Assembly: GCA_036557885.1 (NCBI GenBank)
Contig: DATBGS010000048.1
Span: forward strand, 1-64,000
Length of the DNA: 64,000 nt
DNA from: DATBGS01 sp036557885
GTDB lineage: Bacteria; Chloroflexota; Ktedonobacteria; Ktedonobacterales; DATBGS01
Direction: 5' to 3'
Below the pieces are notes generated by a model. It did not search any database. It worked only from the letters and a program-made list of their open reading frames with translations, and was not told where the DNA came from. The position numbers and the translations under genes are program-made. Shown here one piece after another: positions 43,837 through 52,562 of this stretch (position 1 is the stretch's first letter; every line of letters begins with the position of its first letter).

Positions 43837-45882
43837 GTGTCCCACCGCAGATTGCTCACCCTGGATGATACCTGGTCCATCAAAACGATTACCGAACTGT
43901 CCCTCTCGCCCGATGGTCAGCGCATCGCCTACACGCTGGAATCGCTCGACAAAGAACAGAACGCCAAACGCTCGGCTATCTGGACGCTGGACCGGCGTAC
44001 CGGCCAATCGCGCCAGTTCACCAGCAGCGCCAAACACGACGGCTCACCGCGCTGGTCGCCGGATGGTCGCTGGTTGGCCTTTATGAGTGATCGCCAGGGC
44101 GAACAAAGCCAGCTCTGGGTGATGCCCACCAACGGCGGTGAGGCGCGCCAGCTCACCAAAATGAAAAACGGTGCCAGCGATTTCTGCTGGTCGCCCGATG
44201 GCACGTGGCTTGCGTTTATCAGCGAGATCAAGCTGGATGGCAAGATCACCGAAGACGAAGACACCACCACCGACCCCAAAGCCAAAGAGCGCGAGAAGCA
44301 GGACGAATCCCAGCGCCTGCGCCATGTGTCGCGCCTGCAATTCCGCTGGGACGGGCGCGGCCTGCTGGAGGGGCGTGGGTACCTCTTTAAGATCAACGTC
44401 CAGACTGGCGAACTGGTGCGCCTCACCGAAGGCGACTACCATCATGGCGAGCCAGCCTGGTCGCCCGATGGCCGCGAAATTGTGGTCGTCTCTGACCGCG
44501 AAGAGGGCCGCGATGCCAACCTCTCCCAAGACCTCTGGCTGATTGACGCCGAGACAAAAGAGGCGCGCAAGCTCACCGATAGCTCCTCCGATCTGGCGTA
44601 CCCCGCGTGGTCGCCCGATGGACAGTTTATCGCCTGTTGGATGACGCCCGTCCTGCCGCGCAACTCCGCCGCCAACACGCATGTCATCGTCATTCCCCGC
44701 GAAGGCGGCGCACCGCGCAACCTCACCGCGCAAACAGATCTGGATTACCACTCGGCCATGCTCACCGACCTCTACTGGGGCGGTGAATCTGGCCCGGTCT
44801 GGTCCGCCGATGGCGCTTCACTGTATACCGTCGTCACCGAGCGCGGCTGCACCAACGTCTACCGCTTGCCAGTTGCGGGCGGCGGGCTAGAACGTGTCAC
44901 CATTGGTGAGCACCATATCAGCCATATCGTCGTTGACCCCAGCCAGCGCCACCTCTTCGTGCTCCAGGCCGACCCCCAAAACTTCTGGGACATCTACGAA
45001 TACAGCCTGAATGAAGCCCCCGCGCCAGCAAAGCGCCTGACGAACGTCAACGCGCCTCTCTTTGACACGGTGGAACTTGCCGAGCCGGAGCGTTTCACCT
45101 TCAAGGGGCCGGACAACTGGGACGTGGATGCCTGGCTGTATCGCCCGCACGGGTTCAAGGACGGCGAAACCTATCCGCTGGTGCTCTGGATTCATGGCGG
45201 CCCCTTTAGCTCCTATGGCAGCACGTTCTACCTCTGGGCACAGGTGCTGGCGGCGAAAGGCTATCACGCCTTCTATGTCAACCCGCGTGGCAGCGCGGGC
45301 TATGGCGAAGTGTTTTCGCAGGCGGTGGATTTTGATTGGGGTGGCAAGGATTTTGAAGACATCATGGCGGGTGTGGATGCCGCGATTGCGCGTGGCGGCG
45401 TGGATGCCGGGCGCATGGCGGTGCATGGGGGCAGCTACGGCGGATACATGACCAACTGGATTATCGGCCACACAGACCGCTTCAAGGCCGCCATCACGCT
45501 CAACAGCGTAACTAATTTCACCAGTTCTTTTGGCACTGGCGATATTGATTCGGTCTATGCTGAGCGCCAGTATGGGCTGCCCTGGGATGCTCCAGAGATG
45601 TACCGCGAGCGCTCGCCCATCACCTACGTTGCCAACGTCACGACGCCCACGCTGATCATCCATTCCGAAAATGACTATCGCTGCCCCATCGAGCAAGGCG
45701 AGCAGTTGTACGTTTCGCTTAAAAAGCTGGGCCGCGTGCCGGTTGGGTTTGTCCGCGTGCCGCTTTCCAGCCACAGCGTCAATGCCAGCCCGCGCCAACG
45801 TCTGCAAGTGCGCGAGCAGGTCTTTGCCTGGATTGAGCAGCATATCCCAGCAAGTACACAAGAAGAGACACCACAGCAATAA
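43837..45882 (+). CDS. S9 family prolyl-oligopeptidase-like peptidase
   Basis: The product has an N-terminal beta-propeller (repeated WSPDGRWLAF-type blades over about residues 15-400) and a C-terminal alpha/beta-hydrolase domain with HGGPFSSYGS, the nucleophile GGSYGGYM, Asp in HSENDYRCPIEQ and His in PLSSHSVN. This is the acylaminoacyl-peptidase/DPP type S9 architecture, cytosolic. The frame opens at 43807 but GGAGG is followed by GTG at 43837, which I take as start. dapB begins 13 bases after its end. Confidence 0.95.
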   Translation: MSHRRLLTLDDTWSIKTITELSLSPDGQRIAYTLESLDKEQNAKRSAIWTLDRRTGQSRQFTSSAKHDGSPRWSPDGRWLAFMSDRQGEQSQLWVMPTNGGEARQLTKMKNGASDFCWSPDGTWLAFISEIKLDGKITEDEDTTTDPKAKEREKQDESQRLRHVSRLQFRWDGRGLLEGRGYLFKINVQTGELVRLTEGDYHHGEPAWSPDGREIVVVSDREEGRDANLSQDLWLIDAETKEARKLTDSSSDLAYPAWSPDGQFIACWMTPVLPRNSAANTHVIVIPREGGAPRNLTAQTDLDYHSAMLTDLYWGGESGPVWSADGASLYTVVTERGCTNVYRLPVAGGGLERVTIGEHHISHIVVDPSQRHLFVLQADPQNFWDIYEYSLNEAPAPAKRLTNVNAPLFDTVELAEPERFTFKGPDNWDVDAWLYRPHGFKDGETYPLVLWIHGGPFSSYGSTFYLWAQVLAAKGYHAFYVNPRGSAGYGEVFSQAVDFDWGGKDFEDIMAGVDAAIARGGVDAGRMAVHGGSYGGYMTNWIIGHTDRFKAAITLNSVTNFTSSFGTGDIDSVYAERQYGLPWDAPEMYRERSPITYVANVTTPTLIIHSENDYRCPIEQGEQLYVSLKKLGRVPVGFVRVPLSSHSVNASPRQRLQVREQVFAWIEQHIPASTQEETPQQ

Positions 45883-45894
45883 TTGGGGGAAGCT

Positions 45895-46704
45895 ATGCCG
45901 CGTCTTCGTGTAGCCGTTGCCGGGGCCACCGGCTGGGTGGGCCGGGCGCTGGTCCCTGCCATCATGCACGATGCAGAACTGGAACTCGTGGGCGCTGTGG
46001 CTCGCAGAGGGGCGCGGCGCGATATTGGCCTGGTTGTTGGCGTGGGGCCGCTGGGTGTGCTCATTGATGATCACATCAACGACGCGCTGCTCCACAGCAA
46101 GCCCCAGGTGCTCATTGACTATACCAGCCCGCTTGTCGTGATGGACCATGTGCGCGCCGCGTTGAACGCGGGTATAGCGGTAGTGGTGGGTACCTCCGGC
46201 ATCACGGAGCCTCAGTTTGAGGAAATCAACCAGCTTGCGCAAGAGCATGGTATAGGCGCCATTGTCGCAGGCAATTTTGCGCTCACCGCTGTGTTGATGA
46301 TGAAATTTGCCGAGACAGCGCGCCGCTACATCCCTGATTGCGAAATCATCGAATATCACCCTGCCAACAAGATGGACGCGCCATCTGGCACCGCTATCGA
46401 AACCGTTGCGCGGCTGGAGCGTGTGGAGCAATCCGGCGCCCCGGAGCCATCGCCGCACCCAGGCATACACGGCTTGCCGCAAGCGCGGGGCGCGGACATG
46501 GCAGGCACACAGGTACACAGCGTGCGCCTGCCAGGGATGATCTCGCACCAAGAAATCATCTTTGGGCGCCCCGGCGAACTGCTCACCTTGCGCCACGATT
46601 CATTTGCTGCCGAACCATACGTCACCGGCACATTGCTTGCAGTGAAGCAAGTGATGCACCTACGTGGCCTGGTACGTGGGCTGGACGCGCTGCTTGATCT
46701 ATGA
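45895..46704 (+). CDS. dapB: 4-hydroxy-tetrahydrodipicolinate reductase
   Basis: DapB reduces hydroxy-tetrahydrodipicolinate with NAD(P)H in lysine and diaminopimelate synthesis. The product begins with a Rossmann loop RVAVAGATGWVGRALVPAIM and contains the DapB signature EYHPANKMDAPSGTAIE (usual E-x-H-H-x-x-K-x-D-x-PSGT, here EYHPANK) and RLPGMISHQEIIFGRPGELL. The ATG is preceded by GGGGGAAG. Start at 45895 puts it 12 bases after the peptidase stop. No other dap gene is in view. Confidence 0.93.
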   Translation: MPRLRVAVAGATGWVGRALVPAIMHDAELELVGAVARRGARRDIGLVVGVGPLGVLIDDHINDALLHSKPQVLIDYTSPLVVMDHVRAALNAGIAVVVGTSGITEPQFEEINQLAQEHGIGAIVAGNFALTAVLMMKFAETARRYIPDCEIIEYHPANKMDAPSGTAIETVARLERVEQSGAPEPSPHPGIHGLPQARGADMAGTQVHSVRLPGMISHQEIIFGRPGELLTLRHDSFAAEPYVTGTLLAVKQVMHLRGLVRGLDALLDL

Positions 46705-46752
46705 AGGTTGAGCGCGGTAATTCGTCTGTGTTGAGGCGGAAAGGTTGAAGGA

Positions 46753-48291
46753 ATGTCCAGTAGCGAGCGATCGCCAGCAGATATACCCCCATCAATACCA
46801 AATAAGCATAGACGGCGCGTGTTGATTGCTGGCGCCGGGCGCACTGGACGCCGCCTGGCCGAGCGCCTGGCTGAACACTGGCAGGTCACACTGGTAGATA
46901 TACGCCAGGAGCGGCTGGAGAAAACTCGTGATGCGCTGACGACGCAGCCCGGAAGTAATCATATAGGCGCTCGCTCAGAAGTTGCCTATGTTGCTGGGGA
47001 TGCTACCAGCCGCCTGGTGTTAGAACGTGCCGGGGCACGCAGCGCCGATTGCCTGATTGCCACCTGCGGCCAGGATGAAATCAACCTGGAAATCTGCCAG
47101 ATCGCGCAGCAGCATTTCAATATTTCCCAGCTTGCCTCTGTCGTCTACGAGCCAGAGATGCTCCAGGAATTTCAAGCGCTGGGCGTCCAGACCGTACTGG
47201 TGGGTGTCTCGATCTCAACTTCCCTGGCAAATCGCATTGAGCCTGCTGTTCAGGCGGCAGAAAACCTGGGCCTGGGACACGGTGAACTGATGGAACTCAC
47301 CATCTCGGCCACCTCCCCGGCGCTGGGGCGCCCGCTGCGCACCCTCAGCCCCCAGAACTGGCTTCTTGCCGCCGTCTATCGCCAGGGGCAATTGATTATT
47401 CCGCATGGCGAAACGCGCCTTAAAGAGCATGACCGCGTGTTGGTTGTGGGGCATCCCCTGCTGCTGCCAGGCATTGCCGACTACCTCCGCCTGGGCCGCG
47501 TGCAATTTCCCTCCCCGTATGGCACCCGACTGGTGGTTGTGCTGGATAAACCCAACGAGCAAGGCCAGACCGCTGTCAGAGAGGCTCGTCTCCTGGCAGA
47601 GCAAACGGAGGCAGAGGGGCTGGATGTGTTGAATTGGGGCGATGCCAAACGCTGGAAAAAGTGGACCAAACCACTCGCAAAACTGCTTGAAGATGCGACA
47701 GATGATTGCCCCAAAGCCCCATATATGCGCGGCTCGTCGGACCTGCCCGCTGGAACCTGGGGCTGCCTGATTCTTCCAGCCCAGCGTACAGGCTGGCGTC
47801 GTCGTTATGGCTGGCGGCATACCTTGCTCGACGAGGCGCTGACCACCTTTCGCAAGCCGGTATTGGTCGCGCGTGGCTCCGCGCCCTATCGCCAGATCGT
47901 GGCGTTGGTCCAGAGCGAACAGAGAGGCGTTGGAACACCAGCCCCCTTGCGTGGCCTTCAGGCAGCGCTGGGCGTGGGCAGCGCTCTCAAGCGCGAAGTC
48001 TCGTCGCTGAGCGTGACCGCCCCAGACTTTATCGCTGGCGAGGCCGTTGCCACCACACGCCAGGAAATTGATCAGGCAATTTTGACCCTGGCCGCCACGT
48101 TTCGTATGCGTGTGGAGCGCCAGCAGGTAAAAGGCAATCCTATCCGCGAAACGCTTGCCCGGCTTGAGCCTGACGACCTCCTGGTAGTGCAGGTGCCGCG
48201 CGGGATACATCCGTCGCTCTTTCGCCCCAATGGTGGGCGCTATCTGGCGCTTTGCGCTCCCTGTTCGGTATTGGTCATTCCAGATGAGTAA
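46753..48291 (+). CDS. KTN/TrkA-type regulatory protein with extra C-terminal domain
   Basis: The 512-residue protein begins with a KTN Rossmann domain (RRVLIAGAGRTGRRLAERLA, then VTLVDIR and GDATSRLVLERAGARSADCL), followed by a TrkA_C domain near 185-245 (ELTISATSPALGRPLRTLSP, LIIPHGETRLKEHDRVLVVG). The last 250 residues resemble a USP-like/antiporter C-terminal module. It ends six bases before the antiporter gene and almost certainly gates it in response to nucleotides. Soluble, peripheral on the inner face of the membrane. Confidence 0.9.
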   Translation: MSSSERSPADIPPSIPNKHRRRVLIAGAGRTGRRLAERLAEHWQVTLVDIRQERLEKTRDALTTQPGSNHIGARSEVAYVAGDATSRLVLERAGARSADCLIATCGQDEINLEICQIAQQHFNISQLASVVYEPEMLQEFQALGVQTVLVGVSISTSLANRIEPAVQAAENLGLGHGELMELTISATSPALGRPLRTLSPQNWLLAAVYRQGQLIIPHGETRLKEHDRVLVVGHPLLLPGIADYLRLGRVQFPSPYGTRLVVVLDKPNEQGQTAVREARLLAEQTEAEGLDVLNWGDAKRWKKWTKPLAKLLEDATDDCPKAPYMRGSSDLPAGTWGCLILPAQRTGWRRRYGWRHTLLDEALTTFRKPVLVARGSAPYRQIVALVQSEQRGVGTPAPLRGLQAALGVGSALKREVSSLSVTAPDFIAGEAVATTRQEIDQAILTLAATFRMRVERQQVKGNPIRETLARLEPDDLLVVQVPRGIHPSLFRPNGGRYLALCAPCSVLVIPDE

Positions 48292-48296
48292 ATGCC

Positions 48297-49526
48297 ATGC
48301 TTGAAAACCCCGCCATCTCCCTCCTGCTCTTTACTGCTGGCGCGTTTATCATCCCACTGTTGAGCAGCCGCATTGGTCTGCCTGCCGCCGCCTGCGAAAT
48401 GCTCTATGGCGCGGCCTTGGGCAATCTCCTGCCCCAATTATTCCAATCGAGCTTGCTCCTTGATGGCTTGTCGCAATTTGGCTTCATTTTGCTGCTCTTT
48501 CTTGCGGGGCTGGAAGTAGATTTTGTCCTGGTAGAGCGCCAGGGTAGGCGCGGCATGCTGCGCAGCACGACATTTGCAATTGGCGTTTTAGGGCTTGGGC
48601 AGGTGATGGCGTTTGTGTTTGGCCGTGACCCGATCTTTGGGCTGATTGTTGGGGCCATCTCAATAGGCGTAGTGATCGTCATTCTGCGCGAAACGAACCT
48701 TGCGCGCTCACCCTTCGGGCAGATCACCCTGATTTCCGGGGCCATTGGCGAATTTCTGAGCATCGTCGCTCTGACATTCTACAGTCTGATTCGCTCCTAT
48801 GGCCTGGCGCTTCCGCTGGCGCTGGCAGTAGGCAAGCTCACCGTCCTGCTGCTGCTGGGTTGGCTGGTCTTGCAGGTGCTCAGTACAGTGGTCTGGTGGC
48901 ATCCCCATCAGTTTCAGCGACTGGTGGCATCTAATGATCCCTCAGAGTTAGGAGTGCGCGCGGCGCTTGCGTTGATGACGGCTTTTGCCGCCGCCGCTGT
49001 CATCTTGGGGGTAGAGCAGGTGTTGGCGACGTTTATCGCCGGGGCAATCTTTGCCTTTGTCTTTCGCCATCAGGGGTCGCTCAGCGATAAGCTGGCAGCG
49101 GTGGCGCATGGCTTTTTCGTACCCATTTTCTTTATCAAAGTGGGGGTAGGCTTGAATCTGACTGGCTTGCTTAGCCACGATTCCTTGCTCTTGATGGGTC
49201 AGCTTATTGCGGGAACTATCGCCATTCGTGTGCTGGCCGCGCCGCTCCTGAAACTCACTGGATTGCGTTGGGGGCAGGCGTTAGGAAGCGCGCTCCTGCT
49301 GTCGGCACCCCTAACTCTGCAAGTTGCCGTAGCGCAGGTGGCGGTGAATCTCCATGTGTTGGCTCCCAACACGATTCTCAGCGTCCTGGGCGCTTCTGTA
49401 ATTGGAGCAGTAATTTTTCCGGCGCTCTTTCGCCTCATCGCGCCCTGGCTCCGCGACAAGCCATCCGGCCAGGCACTCCCATCGGCTGAGCGGCTCACCC
49501 CCACAAGAGGAAAGATCAAGGTGTAG
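48297..49526 (+). CDS. CPA2-type cation:proton antiporter
   Basis: A 409-residue polytopic protein of about 12 helices. It has the Na+/H+ exchanger pattern: EMLYGAALGNLLPQLFQSSL, FLAGLEVDF (the acidic pair of the family), and GVEQVLATFIAGAIFAF. It most likely exports K+ or Na+ in exchange for protons, and its activity is probably controlled by the KTN protein encoded just upstream. Its last 11 bases overlap the convergent sigma-region-4 gene. Confidence 0.92.
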   Translation: MLENPAISLLLFTAGAFIIPLLSSRIGLPAAACEMLYGAALGNLLPQLFQSSLLLDGLSQFGFILLLFLAGLEVDFVLVERQGRRGMLRSTTFAIGVLGLGQVMAFVFGRDPIFGLIVGAISIGVVIVILRETNLARSPFGQITLISGAIGEFLSIVALTFYSLIRSYGLALPLALAVGKLTVLLLLGWLVLQVLSTVVWWHPHQFQRLVASNDPSELGVRAALALMTAFAAAAVILGVEQVLATFIAGAIFAFVFRHQGSLSDKLAAVAHGFFVPIFFIKVGVGLNLTGLLSHDSLLLMGQLIAGTIAIRVLAAPLLKLTGLRWGQALGSALLLSAPLTLQVAVAQVAVNLHVLAPNTILSVLGASVIGAVIFPALFRLIAPWLRDKPSGQALPSAERLTPTRGKIKV

Positions 49527-49935
49527 CTGTTTTCAATATCTCCTGCGCCACTTCGTAGGTCAACTGCTCTAACTTCTTCTTATAATCTGGCTGCTTTAAC
49601 CGTTCTACCGCGTGCTCGCGCAACTGGCGAATACGCTCGCGCGACACATTGTATTCGTTCCCTAACTGCTGAAGTGTAGTCGTTTCTTCGGAGGTGAGGC
49701 CGTAATAGCGGACAACGATGTCTGTCTGGCGCGAGGGCAGCACTTCCTTGAACAGTGCTTCCCACTTTGCCGCAAGATTCACCATGTATGGCTCAAGTTG
49801 ATGGTGGCGAATCTGGTTGACATCCCGATCATTGACTCCTGCCTCACGAAGAATATCGCTTAATTGCCGAGGGGAGTCGTAGATCGCGTAGATAAAGCGG
49901 TTGATATTACGCAACTGGACTGCCGGATGAGACAT
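49516..49935 (-). CDS. protein with sigma-70 region-4-like HTH
   Basis: A 139-residue protein. Residues 65-115 match sigma region 4: LPSRQTDIVVRYYGLTSEET, then LQQLGNEYNVSRERIRQLRE (helix-turn-helix of the SxERIRQ type). The N-terminal half has no region 2. It could be an anti-sigma partner, a truncated sigma factor or a DNA-binding regulator. Its start overlaps the end of the O-antigen-ligase gene by 29 bases, so it is the last gene of the surface-polymer operon. Confidence 0.8.
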   Translation of the reverse strand: MSHPAVQLRNINRFIYAIYDSPRQLSDILREAGVNDRDVNQIRHHQLEPYMVNLAAKWEALFKEVLPSRQTDIVVRYYGLTSEETTTLQQLGNEYNVSRERIRQLREHAVERLKQPDYKKKLEQLTYEVAQEILKTATP

Positions 49936-51601
49936 GCTCTGTTACCTCGCCCTTTCGTGATAGATGCAGGGATGTTTCTACTGTAGCATGCCCACTGCCC
50001 GCTGTCAAGTCCCCTTCACCGCGCCAGCTCTTACCTGGCAAAGCAAATGCAGCGCACAATCCAATCGTGAACCAGTACATCAGCCTTCCAATGGCCTGCG
50101 ACCAGAAATAATGGTCAAGTTGCGCGGAGAGAAGAACGGCCACCAGCGCGGCTGACCCAATCAGCGCCCAACCCTTTGCGACCTCTTTTCTCCGCCAGAC
50201 ACCCCACAGGAGGCTTACCGGAGGGATGAGCCAGAAGACCAGCCCGGCCAGCCCCGTTTCTACCGCCACAGCCAGAGGCACATTATGCACTGGCTGGGCA
50301 ATGCCGCTGGTAGGCGGATACGAAAGTTCCACCAGCGGCATATTGCCCGCGCCCACGCCAAGCAAAGGATGCTGGCTAAGGAAAACGGCGCTGGCCTCCA
50401 GCAAAACCACGCGCTCATCCACCGAACGCTGCTCCAGCGGAACAGAGTTCAGCAGCAGCCGCGATTGCAGCATCGGCCCCAGCCCCGCTGCCAACCCTAC
50501 CAGCGCCAGGACCAAGAGGGCTAGCACCGCCATCCTGCCCCAGGAATGGTTGGCGGCCCAGGAAGGGATGGGGAACCCGCGAAGGCGGGTTTGGTGGCCG
50601 AAGGCCCTTAGCCGCGATTTTAATCGCCAGGTATGGGCTGAAAGAGCCTTTGCCGAGCGCCTGCGCACCAGCCAAAACCAGATCACCGCGCCCAGCACAC
50701 CCAGCCACGCTCCGCGCGAAAAACACAGGAGCAGCGCCACCAGCCCCAGGGCCACCGCGCCCCATAGCAGCCATCCTACGCGGCTGCGCCTGGGCAGCCG
50801 CAGTGCCGCGCCTGCCACAACTGGCAGCGCCAGACACAAAACCCCCCCCAGGATGTTTGGGTGCGGGAACGTGCCATAGGCGCGGAGCCAGCGGCTGCCA
50901 TCTGCCAGTTGTATCACGCTGGCGCCGATCTGGTTCGCGGTTGCCTCAACATCCCAGCGAAACAGCAGCTTGCCAATTAGCGTAGATTGCGCCTGCCCCT
51001 GTATCAGCGCCAGCACGCCCTGCGCGGCCAGCAGCAGCGCCAGCGGTGCCACCACCACCCACACAGGCGGGCGAAGATTGCGCAGCGCCAGCACAAAACC
51101 AAGCAAAATGACCAGATGCAGCGCGATCTTGAGCGAAAGCATCGGCGCGACGGCCTGCGTCGCGCTCAGGGCCGCCAGCCCTGCCAGCCCAGCCAGCGGC
51201 GCGAGTATGCTGAGGGTGAAAGCCTGTAGCGCGAGCAGCTTGCCCGCTGGGGTGAGGGAAGGGGCCGCCCGGCCAGCACTCCCGGTCAGCCTTCCAGCCG
51301 TCCACGAAAGCAGCCAGAGGAGCGTGGTAGCCAGCGCACCAAAATCGCTAGGATAGAGCGGCAGATAAAACCTGTTTGAGGCGAGCAACCGGGGAGGCAA
51401 GAACGCGGGGTCGAGCAGCCGAGGGGGAAAGACGAAATACAGGTAGAGCGGGCGCCAGACGCACAACAACAGAATGGTCACCATCAGCGCAGCCAACGCC
51501 AGCCAGCGCAGCCAACGCTCCAGCACGCTTGCCTGCTGCACCAGAGTGATCAGCAGGCTTCGGCCCTTCGTCGCCAGAGGCGGCGCATTTTGGGCGGCCA
51601 T
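49907..51601 (-). CDS. O-antigen ligase / Wzy-type polymerase family protein
   Basis: A 564-residue polytopic protein (about 12 helices). The periplasmic loop with LSQHPLLGVGAGNMPLVELS near residue 415 is the Wzy_C signature. A palindromic repeat adds a basic, non-hydrophobic insert at residues 323-343 (TWRLKSRLRAFGHQTRLRGF), in a loop between helices. It follows the nucleotidyltransferase-like gene by four bases. Donor and acceptor are not predictable; Chloroflexota have no classical lipopolysaccharide, so a glycan polymerase is more likely than a lipid A ligase. Confidence 0.9.
   Translation of the reverse strand: MAAQNAPPLATKGRSLLITLVQQASVLERWLRWLALAALMVTILLLCVWRPLYLYFVFPPRLLDPAFLPPRLLASNRFYLPLYPSDFGALATTLLWLLSWTAGRLTGSAGRAAPSLTPAGKLLALQAFTLSILAPLAGLAGLAALSATQAVAPMLSLKIALHLVILLGFVLALRNLRPPVWVVVAPLALLLAAQGVLALIQGQAQSTLIGKLLFRWDVEATANQIGASVIQLADGSRWLRAYGTFPHPNILGGVLCLALPVVAGAALRLPRRSRVGWLLWGAVALGLVALLLCFSRGAWLGVLGAVIWFWLVRRRSAKALSAHTWRLKSRLRAFGHQTRLRGFPIPSWAANHSWGRMAVLALLVLALVGLAAGLGPMLQSRLLLNSVPLEQRSVDERVVLLEASAVFLSQHPLLGVGAGNMPLVELSYPPTSGIAQPVHNVPLAVAVETGLAGLVFWLIPPVSLLWGVWRRKEVAKGWALIGSAALVAVLLSAQLDHYFWSQAIGRLMYWFTIGLCAAFALPGKSWRGEGDLTAGSGHATVETSLHLSRKGEVTEHVSSGSPVA
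50574..50630 (+). repeat. family-1 palindromic element, copy B (in ligase gene)
   Basis: AACCCGC-GAAG-GCGGGTT (50574-50591), a GGCC-rich middle, then GCGATT-TT-AATCGC (50614-50627) and CAG; 57 bp. Translated in the ligase as TWRLKSRLRAFGHQTRLRG. Confidence 0.9.
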
Positions 51602-51605
51602 TGGC

Positions 51606-52562
51606 TTACTCCTGCTCTGCTGCTTCCAGCGCTTCTACCCGCTCCTGATAGCGCTGCAAAATGCGCGTCGCGTGCCCCTCGAAGTGCCCTTTGCATTGCG
51701 CGGGCGAAAAGCTGGCCTCTGCGGGCGCTTTTGGCGTGCGCTCCTTCAAGAGCTTTGCCACCTTGCGCTGCATCTCCCAGCGGTCCAGCATCGCGCCCAA
51801 ACGCCCACCTAGCAGCCATTCGCCTGCATGCTTGAAGGCACGCAGAGGAGCGGCCACACGATCAAGCGGGAGCGTGCGCCCCTGAGCATCAGCAAGCGCG
51901 TTGGGAAGATACTCCAGTACCCAGCGGTTCTGCTCACATAGTTCAGCATACCAGGCCGCGCCATACAGTGGCTGCATCTGCGCCAACTCACGGGCGCTGT
52001 AAAGATTACGCTCAGCCATCGCCAGCACATCACTAGCAATCAAATAATTAGGGCACAGCGTCTCCCCAAAGAGCCTGGCACATCGCACAATCAGGATGGT
52101 CAGCGCGCGAGCCAGCCAGACCCGCCCTGGTGTCGTGATCAGAAAGAGGTCAATATCATCGCCTGCCTCAGCGCTCTGCACAGCCAGCGTCCCTGTCACC
52201 GCCACCATACGCACAAACGGCAGACAGCGAATCCAGGCGCTGTAACGCAGCGCGGCCCGCCATTTCCGCGCTGAATGCTCCTGCCTGCGCCGCCAGACTT
52301 GTACAATCTCCTCGCGCTCGGCTAGCACCCAGCGTTCATCATAGTTCAGCAGCGCCCCTTCTTCCTGAAGCTTTTGCAAGCCCTCCTCAAAGCCCCCCTG
52401 CGAGATGCCTGACATATCCAACATCTGATACAACTCGCTGGCCGAAGGCGCGTGATCAAACATATCCGCGTAGAGCACCGCCCGCAAAATAGCCTGCCTG
52501 ACGGCCAGCATTGGCGGTCCCTGTTCGCTGGTTGTTTGCAAGCGTGTCAGCGATGGTGTCAC
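51606..52562 (-). CDS. nucleotidyltransferase-fold protein with winged-helix-like start
   Basis: The 318-residue product starts with a helical, HTH-like segment (RQAILRAVLYADMFDHAPSA, residues 22-41) and then a nucleotidyltransferase core: MVAVTGTLAVQSAEAGDDID (GT/S...DxD) near residue 118, followed by LFLITTPGRVW. It is the type of minimal NTase-fold protein often found next to B12-radical SAM genes in glycan clusters; an enzymatic role is not shown. The GTG start overlaps the stop of the methyltransferase gene (GTGA), which supports coupling. Confidence 0.75.
   Translation of the reverse strand: MTPSLTRLQTTSEQGPPMLAVRQAILRAVLYADMFDHAPSASELYQMLDMSGISQGGFEEGLQKLQEEGALLNYDERWVLAEREEIVQVWRRRQEHSARKWRAALRYSAWIRCLPFVRMVAVTGTLAVQSAEAGDDIDLFLITTPGRVWLARALTILIVRCARLFGETLCPNYLIASDVLAMAERNLYSARELAQMQPLYGAAWYAELCEQNRWVLEYLPNALADAQGRTLPLDRVAAPLRAFKHAGEWLLGGRLGAMLDRWEMQRKVAKLLKERTPKAPAEASFSPAQCKGHFEGHATRILQRYQERVEALEAAEQE

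Noticed and set aside
44887..46596. 569-codon minus-strand frame opposite the S9 peptidase and dapB
   Set aside because: Both plus-strand genes are clear family members; the minus frame is a codon-bias shadow rich in His and Arg.
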